Source: an uncultured Paracoccaceae bacterium (GTDB lineage: Bacteria; Pseudomonadota; Alphaproteobacteria; Rhodobacterales; Rhodobacteraceae). From it: a stretch of DNA of 64,000 bases. The DNA is taken from NCBI GenBank assembly GCA_947498985.1, contig CANMMF010000012.1, positions 53,318 to 117,317 on the forward strand. The letters run 5' to 3'. Both the position numbers and the translations under genes were made by a program. Positions 11,096 to 19,676 of the stretch are shown piece after piece (within the stretch, counting starts at the first letter, position 1; the number at the start of each line of letters is the position of its first letter). Below the pieces are notes generated by a model. It did no database searches and was not told the DNA's origin. It saw nothing but the letters and a program-made list of their open reading frames with translations.

Positions 11096-12193
11096 TCACG
11101 TGGTCAGGAGGTTGGCTGCGGCGAGTTTGCCCCAGTCGAAGGTCACCCCGGTGCCGGGCGTATCGGGTGCGACGGCAAGGTGATCTTCGACCACAAGCGG
11201 ACGCGTGGTGTAGCTGTCGATCGGGAAGGAATGCACTTCGATCCAGCCCGCGTTTTGCCGCCCCGAGACCAGCGAGACGTGCAGCTCCTGCATGCCGTGG
11301 CTGCAGATCGGCAGACCGTGGGCGAGACTGCGCTCTGCCACCTGCAAAAACCCGGTGATGCCGCCGCAATTGGAGGCATCGGGCTGGATGAAGCTCAACC
11401 CCGCCTGCTCGAACGCATGGTCGAACTCGTGGATCGTGTGCAGGTTCTCGCCCATGGCAAGCGGCATGCCGGTGGCCTCGGCGATGCGTGCATACCCGGC
11501 ATAATCATCGGGAATCGTCGGCTCTTCGAACCAGGTCAGATCGAAAGGTGCAAAGGCGCGGGCGGCGGCGATGGCCTCATCCACGCTCATCGAATAATTG
11601 GCGTCGACCATGAAGGCGATGTCGGGCCCGATCAGATCGCGCACCGCGGCGATGCGGTCCAGATCCTGCGCCAGCGTGGGCTGGCCGATCTTGATCTTCA
11701 CACCAATGAAGCCGCGGGCGAGATAACCCTCGACGCTGCGCAGAAGCTTCGGCAGATCGAAGCCGAGATCGATGCCGCCGCAATAGGCCCGGCAGCGCTG
11801 ACCGGCCCCGCCCGCCATCTTCCAGAGCGGCTGCCCCAGCGTCTTGCCGCGCAGATCCCACAGCGCGATATCGACCGCAGAGATCGCAAAGGACGCGATG
11901 CCGCCGCGCGCCACGTAATGCACATGCCATAGCATCGCGTCGTAAAGCGCCTCGACCTCGGTGGCGTCCTTACCGATCAGGAACGGCGCGAGGTCGTGCT
12001 CGATCATTGCCCTGATCGCGTGCCCGCCCTTGCCGCCGGTATAGGTGTAGCCGGTGCCTTCGCGCCCGTCGTCCAGCGTGACGGTCGCGGTGACCAGCTC
12101 AAAGAAGTGGTGATCGCCATGTTTCGCATCGACCAGCACCTCGGCCAGCGGGATGTGCAACAGGCGTGTGGCGATGCTCGAAATCCGGGTCAT
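11096..12193 (-). CDS. Mandelate racemase/muconate lactonizing enzyme family (sugar-acid dehydratase-like)
   Basis: This is a 365-aa enolase-superfamily enzyme. The N-terminal capping domain (about 1-120) is followed by a barrel with KIKIG (base Lys of a KxK motif), metal ligands in [13 protein letters not shown] and MGENLHT, and the general-acid/base pair in QPDASNCGG and CSHGMQELH. The Asp-His dyad with KxK marks the mandelate-racemase subgroup, which includes many sugar-acid dehydratases. The natural substrate is not assignable from sequence. The downstream dehydrogenase is a pseudogene, so the pathway may be incomplete. Upstream lies the IS relic. Confidence 0.88.
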   Translation of the reverse strand: MTRISSIATRLLHIPLAEVLVDAKHGDHHFFELVTATVTLDDGREGTGYTYTGGKGGHAIRAMIEHDLAPFLIGKDATEVEALYDAMLWHVHYVARGGIASFAISAVDIALWDLRGKTLGQPLWKMAGGAGQRCRAYCGGIDLGFDLPKLLRSVEGYLARGFIGVKIKIGQPTLAQDLDRIAAVRDLIGPDIAFMVDANYSMSVDEAIAAARAFAPFDLTWFEEPTIPDDYAGYARIAEATGMPLAMGENLHTIHEFDHAFEQAGLSFIQPDASNCGGITGFLQVAERSLAHGLPICSHGMQELHVSLVSGRQNAGWIEVHSFPIDSYTTRPLVVEDHLAVAPDTPGTGVTFDWGKLAAANLLTT

Positions 12194-12266
12194 GACGGCG
12201 GCTTATCCTCTGTTCGGCCCGACATAACACGCGCCTGGAAAAGGATCACGGCAAAGAGGACGCCGC
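12194..12266. other. Short non-coding stretch beside the IS relic
   Basis: These 73 bp lie between the racemase-family start and the left inverted repeat of the IS relic and should contain that gene's promoter. No recognisable motif is seen. Confidence 0.3.
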
Positions 12267-13029
12267 GGCGCTGTTGCACAAATCGAGTTCTGAGCGGGGT
12301 TCGCCTTTGCCCGGACGGACTTACCCTACAGCTGCTGTGACGGGTATACCGAGGGCGGTGTCGCGGTTGGGCACAGCGATGCGAACCTGAAGCCCGGCGG
12401 TCTGGCGCTCGACGTCGCGCGCCATGAGGGATTGGCCCGGCAGTCTGAGGCAGGTCATTTTTGCCTCGACGCGGCTCCGGCGGTGATATCCGCTCCACTG
12501 TCGCCAGATGGCTCGGCCCGGGTCCTTTGAGACCCGCAAGGCTTCGTTTCGGGCCACAGCGCCCGGGCCGGCTTGGCGGTCCTGCGGGGCGGGATGATGG
12601 CGGCTGCGTTTCGAGCAGCGATTGCCGCGTGACGCTTCCGGGTGTCGCAGGCGGCGACGGCCGTCACGGAACCGGTCTGCTGTTCACGCGGGATCCGGTC
12701 CGGCAGCTCTGGCAACATGGGCATCGCCGATACTGCTGCCGGTGATCTCCCCTCTCGGCAGATTTGCGTCGCAAATCGCCTGCCGGGCAATGGACCGCCC
12801 GACCAGTTGCAGCAGGCTCTGCACGAAGCCGGTCGTCTGCCGCAGCGGGCGGCTTCCAGACCATATCGGGATCAAACCGCACTGTCAGCGAACCGCGCCG
12901 CCCGAGTGCCTCATTGCAGGCCGACCGGTTCGTGGTCTTGTACTTCGTGAGGGCCCAACTGCGCATGCACCCCAGCTATCATGCTGGATTCACGCAGCGT
13001 AACCCTCCGCCGTTTTCTGCGACAGGGCC
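12267..13029. mobile_element. Relic IS5-family insertion sequence
   Basis: The left end GGCGCTGTTGCACAAATCG (12267-12285) and the inverted right end GGCCCTGTCGCAGAAAACG (complement of 13011-13029) match at about 15 of 19 positions. They have the GGNNCTGTTGCACAAA form common at ends of IS5-group elements. Between them are decayed transposase fragments on the minus strand. The element is 763 bp, shorter than intact relatives, with an internal deletion. I see no target-site duplication at the flanks. This also accounts for the 929-bp stretch without an intact gene between the racemase and the GCS2 ligase. Confidence 0.8.
12321..12970 (-). pseudogene. Degenerate IS5-family transposase
   Basis: Fragments in several minus-strand frames follow the order of an IS5-type transposase: RRGSLTVRFDPDMVWKPP (near 12890), PLRQTTGFVQSLLQLVG (near 12840), then a jump to EITGSSIGDAHV, DTRKRHAAIAARNAAAIIPP, ARNEALR, WSGYHRRSRVEAKM and finally ARDVERQTAGLQVRIAVPN ending at the stop at 12321. 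The central segment carrying the first catalytic Asp residues is missing, and at least three frameshifts are present, so it cannot be active. Confidence 0.85.
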
Positions 13030-13122
13030 CTTCGCAGGTGAGGAAAGGGCGTTCTGGGCGTGGCGCGATTGACTGCGCGGCTCACTTGCGAAAGGCTCCG
13101 ACTGGACCCGGGAGGACGCAAT

Positions 13123-14292
13123 TTGGCAATCGTGAACGAAAAACTGTCGATCGGCATCGAAGAGGAATATCTGCTCGTCGATGCGGAGACCCGCGAACTG
13201 GCGGCCCGCCCGCCAAAGGAGTTCATGGAAAAGTGCAAGAAGCTCGTGGGTGAGCGGGCAATGCATGAATTCCTGCAATGCCAGGTCGAGATCGGCACAA
13301 ATGTCTGCCCGACCATCCACGAGGCCCGCGAGGAGCTGGTCAATCTGCGCGGCAATATCGGGGAGACCGCCAAGGAATTTGGCATGCGCCTCGTGGCTGC
13401 CTCGACACATCCCTGGGCGCATTGGGCGACGCAAGAGCCCGTCGACATGGACCGCTACCGCATTCTTGGCGCAGAGCACCAGACGCTGGCGCGGCGCATG
13501 GCGATCTGCGGCATGCATGTGCATGCGGGCATCGAGAACAAGAACCTGCGCATTGAGCTGATGAACCAGATGACCTATGTGATGCCCCATCTGCTGGCCA
13601 TCAGCACCTCGTCACCGTTCTGGGAAGGCAGCAATACCGGGCTCAAGGCGTTTCGCCCGATCATCATCAACGACCTGCCGCGCTCGGGCTTTCCGGAGGT
13701 TTTCGAGAACTGGAACGACTGGCTGGAGATGCTGGACGATCTGGAGACCTGTGGCATGGTCAACGATCCGTCCAAGATCTGGTGGGACATCCGGCCTTCG
13801 GGCAAGCACCCGACGCTGGAAATCCGGGTCTGCGATGTCTGCACCTGGCTCGAGGACAGCCTGACGATTGCCGCGCTCTACCAATCGATCCTGGCCTATT
13901 TCTGCCATCTGCGGTCGCGCAACGAGCAGCGGCGCTTTTACCGCCGTATCCTGCTGGCCGAAAACAAGTGGCGCGCGATGCGCTACGGGGTCGAGGCGGA
14001 GCTGGGCGATTTCGGCAAGCGCCAGAAGCTGCCGCTGGTCGAGCTGATCGACGAGCTGGTCGAGATCGTGTCGCCCTTCGCCGATGAGCGCAACTGCCTC
14101 GCCGAGGTCCAACACGCCCGCAAGATCGTCCGCCGCGGCAGCTCGGCGGATTTCCAGCTGAAGATCTACAACGATGCCAAATCGCGCGGCGTTGACGAAC
14201 ATGACGCAAAAGTCGCCGTTGTGGACTGGCTGATCGAGCAGACGGCTGACCTGGAGGGAGGCAAGGTTGCAAATGGTGCGGGCGGGGACTAG
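13123..14292 (+). CDS. Carboxylate-amine ligase, GCS2/YbdK family
   Basis: This is a 389-aa ATP-dependent ligase related to gamma-glutamylcysteine synthetase 2 (glutamine-synthetase-like fold) that joins a carboxylate to an amine. Family motifs are visible: SIGIEEEYLLVD at the N-terminus, QVEIGTNVCPTI, AASTHPWA, CGMHVHAGIEN, ISTSSPFWEGSNTGLKAFR and HPTLEIRVCDVCT. I chose the TTG start at 13123 because GGAGG lies 7 bases before it and the protein then begins just ahead of SIGIEEEY. The longer in-frame ATG at 13060 lacks a ribosome site. It is the first gene of a five-gene ligase/hydrolase operon. The substrate is unknown, and simple glutathione synthesis is unlikely given the partners. Confidence 0.9.
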   Translation: MAIVNEKLSIGIEEEYLLVDAETRELAARPPKEFMEKCKKLVGERAMHEFLQCQVEIGTNVCPTIHEAREELVNLRGNIGETAKEFGMRLVAASTHPWAHWATQEPVDMDRYRILGAEHQTLARRMAICGMHVHAGIENKNLRIELMNQMTYVMPHLLAISTSSPFWEGSNTGLKAFRPIIINDLPRSGFPEVFENWNDWLEMLDDLETCGMVNDPSKIWWDIRPSGKHPTLEIRVCDVCTWLEDSLTIAALYQSILAYFCHLRSRNEQRRFYRRILLAENKWRAMRYGVEAELGDFGKRQKLPLVELIDELVEIVSPFADERNCLAEVQHARKIVRRGSSADFQLKIYNDAKSRGVDEHDAKVAVVDWLIEQTADLEGGKVANGAGGD

Positions 14293-14351
14293 GTCGGTTT
14301 CATCCTTGCCGCGTTAAGCCGGCGTTCAAAGAGCAGTGATACGTAGAAGCG

Positions 14352-15512
14352 ATGAACCAGATGCCCGTCACGCCGCATGCGGGGATGCCGGAGGTGTTTG
14401 AGCCGCTTTTCAGCGCAGGCACGCCGGATCCCGCGGCCATAGACCACTTCCTGACCGAAAACGCCTTTCCGCTCGTATTGCCGGGCCGGGCGATCTTTGC
14501 GTGGCACGGTCGGGCCGACCGGGTCGAACTGGTGCGCTGGATCCATGCGGGCGGCAGCCGGCACCCGTTCCATCGCCTGCCGCATACCGATCTCTGGGTC
14601 ACCACCCTGCCCGTCGAGGATGGCGGGCGATTCGAGTATAAATTCGCCGTCGGGCATGGCGCGCATGAGGATCTGGTGCTCGACCCGCTGAACCGGTTGC
14701 GCGCAGGTGATCCGTTCGGCGAGAACTCCGTCTGCCGTACCTTCGGCTATGAGCGCCCCGACTGGACGCGGGATCAGGGCGCGCCGAAAGGTGTGATCGA
14801 GGATCTGCGCGTCGAAAGCAACGTCTTCGGCGAGGCGCGGCACGAACAGGTCTACCTGCCGCATGGCTATGATGCAGAGCAGGAATATCCGCTGGTCATC
14901 ATCCATGACGGGCAGGAATTCGACAATTTCGCCGATCTGTCGGTGTCGCTCGACAATCTCATCCACCAGGGCGATGTTCCGCCGCTTGTCGCCGTGCTGA
15001 TCCAGGCCCGCGACCGGATGAGCGAATATCCCGGCGGGCGCCGCCATGCGCGCTACCTCGTGGGCGACCTGCTGCCGCTGATCGAGCAGCGTTACAGCCT
15101 CTCCAGGGCGCTCGAAAAACGCGTGCTGCTGGGTGCCAGCCTCGGGGCTGTGGCGTCGATTTCCACCGCATTCCGCTACCCCGGCGTCTTTGGCGGGCTC
15201 ATCCTGAAATCGGGCACGTTCATCCTCGACAAGCGCAAGCTGGCCTCGCGCGCGCATCCGGTGTTTCACCGCACCGCCCGGCTGACGCGCGCGCTGCAAC
15301 GTGCGCCGAAACTGCCGCCGACCCGCGCGTTTGTCTCCACCGGGGAGCTCGAGGGCCTCGCCGATGAGAATCGAAAACTCGCAATTTTCTTGCGTGATCA
15401 TGGCGTTGATGTTCTTTTCAAATCTGCGTGGGACGGTCACCACTGGCACAACTGGCGGGACCAGCTACGTGATGGACTCGTATGGGTTCTTGGGCAGCAG
15501 ACCCCGGACTAG
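14352..15512 (+). CDS. Esterase, enterochelin-esterase (Fes)-like
   Basis: This is a 386-aa cytoplasmic alpha/beta hydrolase with an N-terminal CBM48/early-set-like beta domain (about 30-130: FAWHGRADRVELVRWIH, GRFEYKFAVGHG, DPLN). A putative-esterase domain follows, with VYLPHGYDAEQEYPLVIIHDG, the nucleophile elbow GASLGA, and a C-terminal His in WDGHHWHNWRDQL. This two-domain layout is that of Fes/IroD-type trilactone hydrolases. No siderophore genes are nearby. It probably hydrolyses an ester, or works on a peptide-like product, in the ligase pathway. It follows the GCS2 gene by 59 bp with a weak ribosome site. Confidence 0.85.
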   Translation: MNQMPVTPHAGMPEVFEPLFSAGTPDPAAIDHFLTENAFPLVLPGRAIFAWHGRADRVELVRWIHAGGSRHPFHRLPHTDLWVTTLPVEDGGRFEYKFAVGHGAHEDLVLDPLNRLRAGDPFGENSVCRTFGYERPDWTRDQGAPKGVIEDLRVESNVFGEARHEQVYLPHGYDAEQEYPLVIIHDGQEFDNFADLSVSLDNLIHQGDVPPLVAVLIQARDRMSEYPGGRRHARYLVGDLLPLIEQRYSLSRALEKRVLLGASLGAVASISTAFRYPGVFGGLILKSGTFILDKRKLASRAHPVFHRTARLTRALQRAPKLPPTRAFVSTGELEGLADENRKLAIFLRDHGVDVLFKSAWDGHHWHNWRDQLRDGLVWVLGQQTPD

Positions 15513-15557
15513 ACCCGGTCTGGCGTTGGCTGCCCCCATAAAAAACAGGGGGACGAC

Positions 15558-16814
15558 ATGGCCAAACGCACTGCTCACATCGGACTGTCCTTGGGCGCCG
15601 ACATCTGCTGGCCGATCTGTTACGAAGGCCTGCTCGATCAGCTGGCGCTCGACATCAAGCAGGGGCGCGATCAGGTCGACGTCAATTGCGAGCGGGTGAC
15701 GATCGAGCCGTTCAACCTTGAACAACCGGTCAAATACGACGTTGTGATCGACCGGCTCACCCATTGGTACGGGGTCAGCCGCGAGTGGATCAAGAAGGCC
15801 ATCGTGCTCAACGACCTCTATGTCTACAACAACCCGTGGTCGCTGCAATCGAACGAAAAGCACACATCTTACGCGGCGATGCTGCGGCTCGGTCTCTCGG
15901 TGCCCGAAACCTGGATGCTGCCGCCCAAGGCCTATGAAAACCAGGACGATCTGGAAGTCACGCTGCAGAAATACGCGCGCATGTTCTCGCTCGACGAGAT
16001 CGGCGACAGGATCGGCTACCCGTTCTTCATGAAGCCCTATCACGGCGGCGGCTGGAAGGGTGTGAGCAAGATCGACAACGCGGGCGATCTGCACAAGGCC
16101 TATAACGAAAGCGGCACGGAACTGATGAACCTGCAAAAAGCCGTGCTGCCGCATGAGCATTTTGTGCGCTGCGTCGGTCTGGGTCCGCAATTCCGCATCG
16201 TGAATTACGACCCCGGCGCGCCGCTGCATGACCGCTACCGCATGGAGCAGGGCTTTCTGAGCGCCGAACACGAGGAAGAGCTGATCGATATCGGCCTGAC
16301 GATCAACAGCTTCTTCGGCTGGGACTTCAACTCCGCCGAATCGTTGCTGCAGGACGGCACCTGGCATCCCATCGACTTCGCCAATGCCTGCCCCGACAGC
16401 CAGGTCACCTCGCTGCATTACCACTTCCCGTGGCTGATCAAGGCCAATCTGCGCTGGTCGATCTTTTGCGCGGTCACCGACCGCAAGATGCGCAAGAACA
16501 TGGACTGGGACCCGTTCATCAAGATCGCCGACAGCGACCGGTCGCAGGCCGAAAAGCTCAAAGCCTATGCCGCCATCGGCAACAAGCGCTTCGAGACCGA
16601 GAAGTTCCGCGAGTTCTGCCGCAAGAATCTCGGCCATCTCGACGAGCTGGCCTATGATTTCTTCGGCTCCGACATCATGCGCGACGCGATCCACCAGAAG
16701 GTGTCGTCTCTGTTCCCCGCGCATGAGATCGACGAGTTCACAGAGCTTTTCTGGACCCGCATTCAGGACTGGCGCGAGCGGGAGGGGCAGCATGGCGATA
16801 AAGACTTCCAATAG
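15558..16814 (+). CDS. ATP-grasp ligase (RimK-like), first copy
   Basis: This is a 418-aa protein with an N-terminal pre-ATP-grasp region (to about 100) ending VYNNPWSLQSNEKHTSYAAM. The ATP-grasp domain shows the ATP-binding Lys in PFFMKPYHGGGWKGV, the second lysine/acidic region HEHFVRCVGLGPQFRIVNYD, and a metal-binding end WHPIDFANACPDSQ in place of the classical 'vlEvNpnP'. A helical C-terminal extension of about 120 residues is unusual. ATP-grasp enzymes activate a carboxylate as acyl phosphate and couple it to an amine or thiol. RBS GGGGGA precedes the ATG. Its 3' end overlaps the next gene by 23 bp. Confidence 0.85.
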   Translation: MAKRTAHIGLSLGADICWPICYEGLLDQLALDIKQGRDQVDVNCERVTIEPFNLEQPVKYDVVIDRLTHWYGVSREWIKKAIVLNDLYVYNNPWSLQSNEKHTSYAAMLRLGLSVPETWMLPPKAYENQDDLEVTLQKYARMFSLDEIGDRIGYPFFMKPYHGGGWKGVSKIDNAGDLHKAYNESGTELMNLQKAVLPHEHFVRCVGLGPQFRIVNYDPGAPLHDRYRMEQGFLSAEHEEELIDIGLTINSFFGWDFNSAESLLQDGTWHPIDFANACPDSQVTSLHYHFPWLIKANLRWSIFCAVTDRKMRKNMDWDPFIKIADSDRSQAEKLKAYAAIGNKRFETEKFREFCRKNLGHLDELAYDFFGSDIMRDAIHQKVSSLFPAHEIDEFTELFWTRIQDWREREGQHGDKDFQ

Positions 16815-17538
16815 GTGGTATTCGGGCCGCGTCGGACAGGAGGTCACGCTGGTGCGCTGGGGTCATTTCGGCCAGCCGGTGATGCTGTTTCCAACCGCCG
16901 GCGGCGATGCCGAAGAAGTGGATCGCATGGGTGTCATCGGCGCGATCTGGCCGCTGATCGAGGCGGGCCGGATCAAGGTCTATTCCTGCGACAGCGTGGC
17001 GGGCAAGGCGCTGGCGGGCAAGGAAGGCTCGGTCGAGCACCGCTGCTGGATGCTCAACGGCTTCATGGAATACATCGCCGCCGAGGTGGTGCCGGCGATC
17101 CGCGCCGATTGCGGCGGGGCGTCGCTGGACGTGATCTCGGCAGGCGCCTCAATCGGGGCGTTCAACGCGGTGGCCGTGGCCTGCCGTTATCCGCATCTCT
17201 TCAAGGCCGCACTTGGCATGTCCGGCACCTACAATCTGGAACGGTTGCTGGGGTTCGAAGGCAATATGGACTTCTATTTCTCCTCGCCCTTCCGCTTTCT
17301 GCCCGGTCTCGAGGGCCCGCAGCTCGACCAGCTGCGCCAGCGCTTCATCCTGATGGCTTACGGCGAGGGCCGCTGGGAAAATCCCGACGAGGCCTGGCGC
17401 ATGGCCGATATCCTCGGCGACAAGGGTGTGCCGAACCGCGTCGATGTCTGGGGCAAGGAGTGGGATCACGACTGGATCACCTGGCGCGAGATGCTGCCCA
17501 GATACCTCGATGAGCTGACCCCGGGGGCGGCGGCATGA
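16792..17538 (+). CDS. Alpha/beta hydrolase, esterase-like, second copy
   Basis: This is a 248-aa single-domain hydrolase. Features are the core strand QPVMLFPTAGGDAEE, the nucleophile elbow ISAGASIGAFNAVA, the conserved 'P..F.aa.g.SG.yn' segment HLFKAALGMSGTYN, and the His of the triad in GKEWDHDWITWREMLPRYL. It belongs to the putative-esterase (EstD/S-formylglutathione hydrolase-like) superfamily and is distinct from the larger esterase two genes upstream. I chose the ATG at 16792 for its strong GGAGGGG site, which makes it overlap the ATP-grasp gene by 23 bp. It ends in a 4-bp ATGA overlap with the second ATP-grasp gene. Confidence 0.85.
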   Translation: MAIKTSNRWYSGRVGQEVTLVRWGHFGQPVMLFPTAGGDAEEVDRMGVIGAIWPLIEAGRIKVYSCDSVAGKALAGKEGSVEHRCWMLNGFMEYIAAEVVPAIRADCGGASLDVISAGASIGAFNAVAVACRYPHLFKAALGMSGTYNLERLLGFEGNMDFYFSSPFRFLPGLEGPQLDQLRQRFILMAYGEGRWENPDEAWRMADILGDKGVPNRVDVWGKEWDHDWITWREMLPRYLDELTPGAAA

Positions 17539-18755
17539 ACATCATCTTCATCGAGCCGTCCTTTCCCGGCAACCAGCGCGAGTTTGTCCGCGCGCTGCAC
17601 GCCATCGGCGCCAATGTCTACGGCGTGGGGGAGCGGCCGCATGACTGGCTCGACCCTGAAACCCGGGCCGCGCTCACCCATTACCAGCAGATCAGGTCGG
17701 TCACCGATGAGGGCGCGCTGGAATGGGCTGTGCGCGACGCGCAGTCGCGGGTCTGGATCGACCGGCTGGAATGCACCATCGAAGCCCACCAGATGGCCGC
17801 GGCCCATGTGCGTGAGCGCTGCAACATCCCCGGCACCTCGTCACGCACCACCTATCTGTGCCGCGACAAGGTGGCGATGAAGGAGGTGCTGCGCGAGGCG
17901 GGCATCCCGGTGGCGGCCTCCGGTGCCGTGGCGAGCCTTGCCGAAGCGCAGGAGTTTGCCGCGCGCGTGGGCTATCCGCTGATCATCAAGCCGCGCGATT
18001 CCGCAGGGGCCGCGGGCACCTACCGCGTCAACAACGATGCCGAGCTGGAACGCGTCGCCCATCAGAGCGGCGTCGCTGACGGCGCCTCTGCGATCATCGA
18101 GGAGTTCATCGAAGGCCATGAAGGCATCTACGACACGCTGACGGTCAAGGGGCGGGTCACACATGAATTCATCGGCCATTATTACCCCGGCGTGCTGGAG
18201 GCGATGCGCCACCGCTGGATCTCGCCGCAGCTGATCTCCACCAACGAGGTGGAAAGCGACCGCTACAAGGAGGTGCGCGAGATGGGCCGCCGGGTGAATG
18301 CGGCGCTCGGGATCGAGACGTCGCCCACCCATATGGAATGGTTCTTCGGGCCCAAGGGGCTGAAGTTTTCCGAGATCGGCTGCCGTCCGCCCGGTGTCGG
18401 GCAATGGGACAGCTATTGCCATGGCAACGAGTTCGACCTGTACCGCGAATGGGCGCTGGCGGTCTGTCACTACACCACCGACACCCGCCCGTCGCGTCGT
18501 TACGCCAGCGGGATCATCGCGCTGCGCCCGGACAAGGACGGCCAGATCATCGGCTATGACGGCACCGACCGCATCTTTGAAAAATACGGCAATCTGGTGG
18601 TCGGCCAGCACTTTCCCGAGCCCGGCACCGCAACCCAGCAGGTGGAGGCGGGCTACATGGCCAATGCGTGGATGCGCCTGCGGCATGAAAGCTTTGACGC
18701 GCTGCGCGACATCATGAACGAGATCGGCGAGACGATCAAAACCCGCGCACGCTGA
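17535..18755 (+). CDS. ATP-grasp ligase (carboxylase/PurK-like), second copy
   Basis: This is a 406-aa ATP-grasp enzyme of the carbamoyl-phosphate-synthase/biotin-carboxylase type. The N-terminal Rossmann-like pre-ATP-grasp domain (about 1-110) begins MNIIFIEPSFPGNQREFVRA. ATP binding is shown by YPLIIKPRDSAGAAGT, a grasp loop by AIIEEFIEG, and metal-binding acidic residues by HMEWFF and FSEIGCRPPG. It resembles amino-acid ligases in which this fold joins two amino acids. It differs clearly from the other ATP-grasp in the operon, so the two probably catalyse successive steps. It is translationally coupled to the esterase gene by ATGA and is the last gene of the operon. Confidence 0.88.
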   Translation: MNIIFIEPSFPGNQREFVRALHAIGANVYGVGERPHDWLDPETRAALTHYQQIRSVTDEGALEWAVRDAQSRVWIDRLECTIEAHQMAAAHVRERCNIPGTSSRTTYLCRDKVAMKEVLREAGIPVAASGAVASLAEAQEFAARVGYPLIIKPRDSAGAAGTYRVNNDAELERVAHQSGVADGASAIIEEFIEGHEGIYDTLTVKGRVTHEFIGHYYPGVLEAMRHRWISPQLISTNEVESDRYKEVREMGRRVNAALGIETSPTHMEWFFGPKGLKFSEIGCRPPGVGQWDSYCHGNEFDLYREWALAVCHYTTDTRPSRRYASGIIALRPDKDGQIIGYDGTDRIFEKYGNLVVGQHFPEPGTATQQVEAGYMANAWMRLRHESFDALRDIMNEIGETIKTRAR

Positions 18756-18778
18756 CGCCCCCCGACGGGCGGCTTCGG

Positions 18779-18795
18779 CCGGGCCGCTGGCCCGG
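18779..18795. terminator. GC-rich hairpin between converging transcripts
   Basis: A 7-bp stem (CCGGGCC with GGCCCGG) around a GCT loop sits between the second ATP-grasp stop and the stop of the converging GntR gene. There is no T-tract, so termination is inferred from position only. Confidence 0.35.
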
Positions 18796-18796
18796 C

Positions 18797-19570
18797 TCAG
18801 CCCCGGCTGGCGGCGCGTTTCCGGGCAATCGTCTCGAATTCCGCCCGCGCGAGTCCCAGGCGGAACGACGCCTCGACAAAGTCCAGATGTTCCCCCGCCG
18901 CCTGCTCCGCCGCGTCCGGGTCCCCCTCCAGAACGGTCCTTGCGATGGTGCGGTGCTGGTCCAGCAGCTTCTGGCTCGAGCCCTCGATTGAGCGCAGGTA
19001 GCTGCGGTTGTAGAACACGCCGCGCCGGGTCAGCGCGTAGATCGACGCCATCATATGCACCAGCATGGCGTTGTGGCTCGCCTCCACGATCCGCGTGTGA
19101 AAGAGCACATCCGCCTCGCGCGATGTCTCGGGATCGTCGTTGGTTTCGGCACGCTCCAGTGCGTCGAGCTGCCGCTCGATATGGGTGCGGTCGGTCGGCG
19201 TGGCCCGTTCCGCAGCCAGCCGGGCGGCAAAACATTCCTGCGCCCGCCGGTATTCCAGGTAGTCGAAAAACGCGCGGCCATGGCGGGCGTAAAGCTCGAT
19301 CAGCGCAGGCTTCATCGCCTCGCCGGTCAGCGGCGCAACAAAGGTGCCCTCGCCGTGCTGGATAGTCAGCAGCCCGCGGCTTTCGAGCGTCTTGAGCGCG
19401 TCGCGCAGTTTCGGGCGAGAGACATTGAGTTGCGCGGCCAGCTCGCGCTCTGACGGCAGACGGTCACCCTCCAGAAGCACGCCCTGCACGATCAGGTCCT
19501 CGATCTGGCGGACGACAACATCCGCAATCGGGCCTGAATCGATTCTGTCGAAGACAGCATTGGACACCAT
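18797..19570 (-). CDS. GntR-family regulator, FadR/FCD type (LldR/PdhR-like)
   Basis: This is a 257-aa repressor. The N-terminal winged helix (VVRQIEDLIVQG, then DRLPSERELAAQLNVSRPKLRDALKTLESRGLL) is followed by an FCD effector domain from about residue 90, with typical metal-site features in EADVLFHTRIVEASHN and LLDQHRTI. FCD-type GntR proteins such as LldR and PdhR sense lactate, pyruvate or related acids. It is divergent from the TRAP/D-lactate dehydrogenase/2-oxoacid oxidoreductase operon, which strongly suggests it represses that operon with a small organic acid as inducer. Candidate operators lie in the shared intergenic region. Confidence 0.9.
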   Translation of the reverse strand: MVSNAVFDRIDSGPIADVVVRQIEDLIVQGVLLEGDRLPSERELAAQLNVSRPKLRDALKTLESRGLLTIQHGEGTFVAPLTGEAMKPALIELYARHGRAFFDYLEYRRAQECFAARLAAERATPTDRTHIERQLDALERAETNDDPETSREADVLFHTRIVEASHNAMLVHMMASIYALTRRGVFYNRSYLRSIEGSSQKLLDQHRTIARTVLEGDPDAAEQAAGEHLDFVEASFRLGLARAEFETIARKRAASRG

Positions 19571-19607
19571 CCGCGCACCTCACTTGGTAAAATTTAGCGA
19601 CCTCTGA

Positions 19608-19620
19608 TGGTCGAAAACCA
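19608..19620. promoter_or_regulatory. Candidate GntR/FCD operator, TGGT-N5-ACCA
   Basis: The inverted repeat TGGT-CGAAA-ACCA lies 38 bp upstream of the GntR start. FadR/LldR-class operators often carry TGGT...ACCA arms. Its position fits autoregulation. This is inference from the pattern alone. Confidence 0.45.
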
Positions 19621-19676
19621 GGTTCATCGCCGCTCATCAGAGGGTAATAGACTGTAGTTTATCGGAAAATTCCCAC

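Noticed and set aside
12461..13072. Several 90-130-codon plus-strand frames upstream of the GCS2 ligase
   Set aside because: They overlap the minus-strand transposase remnants and show no coding character of their own.
13060..13122. Upstream ATG extending the GCS2 ligase by 21 residues
   Set aside because: It has no ribosome site, the extra residues do not resemble the family, and the TTG at 13123 has an ideal GGAGG spacing.
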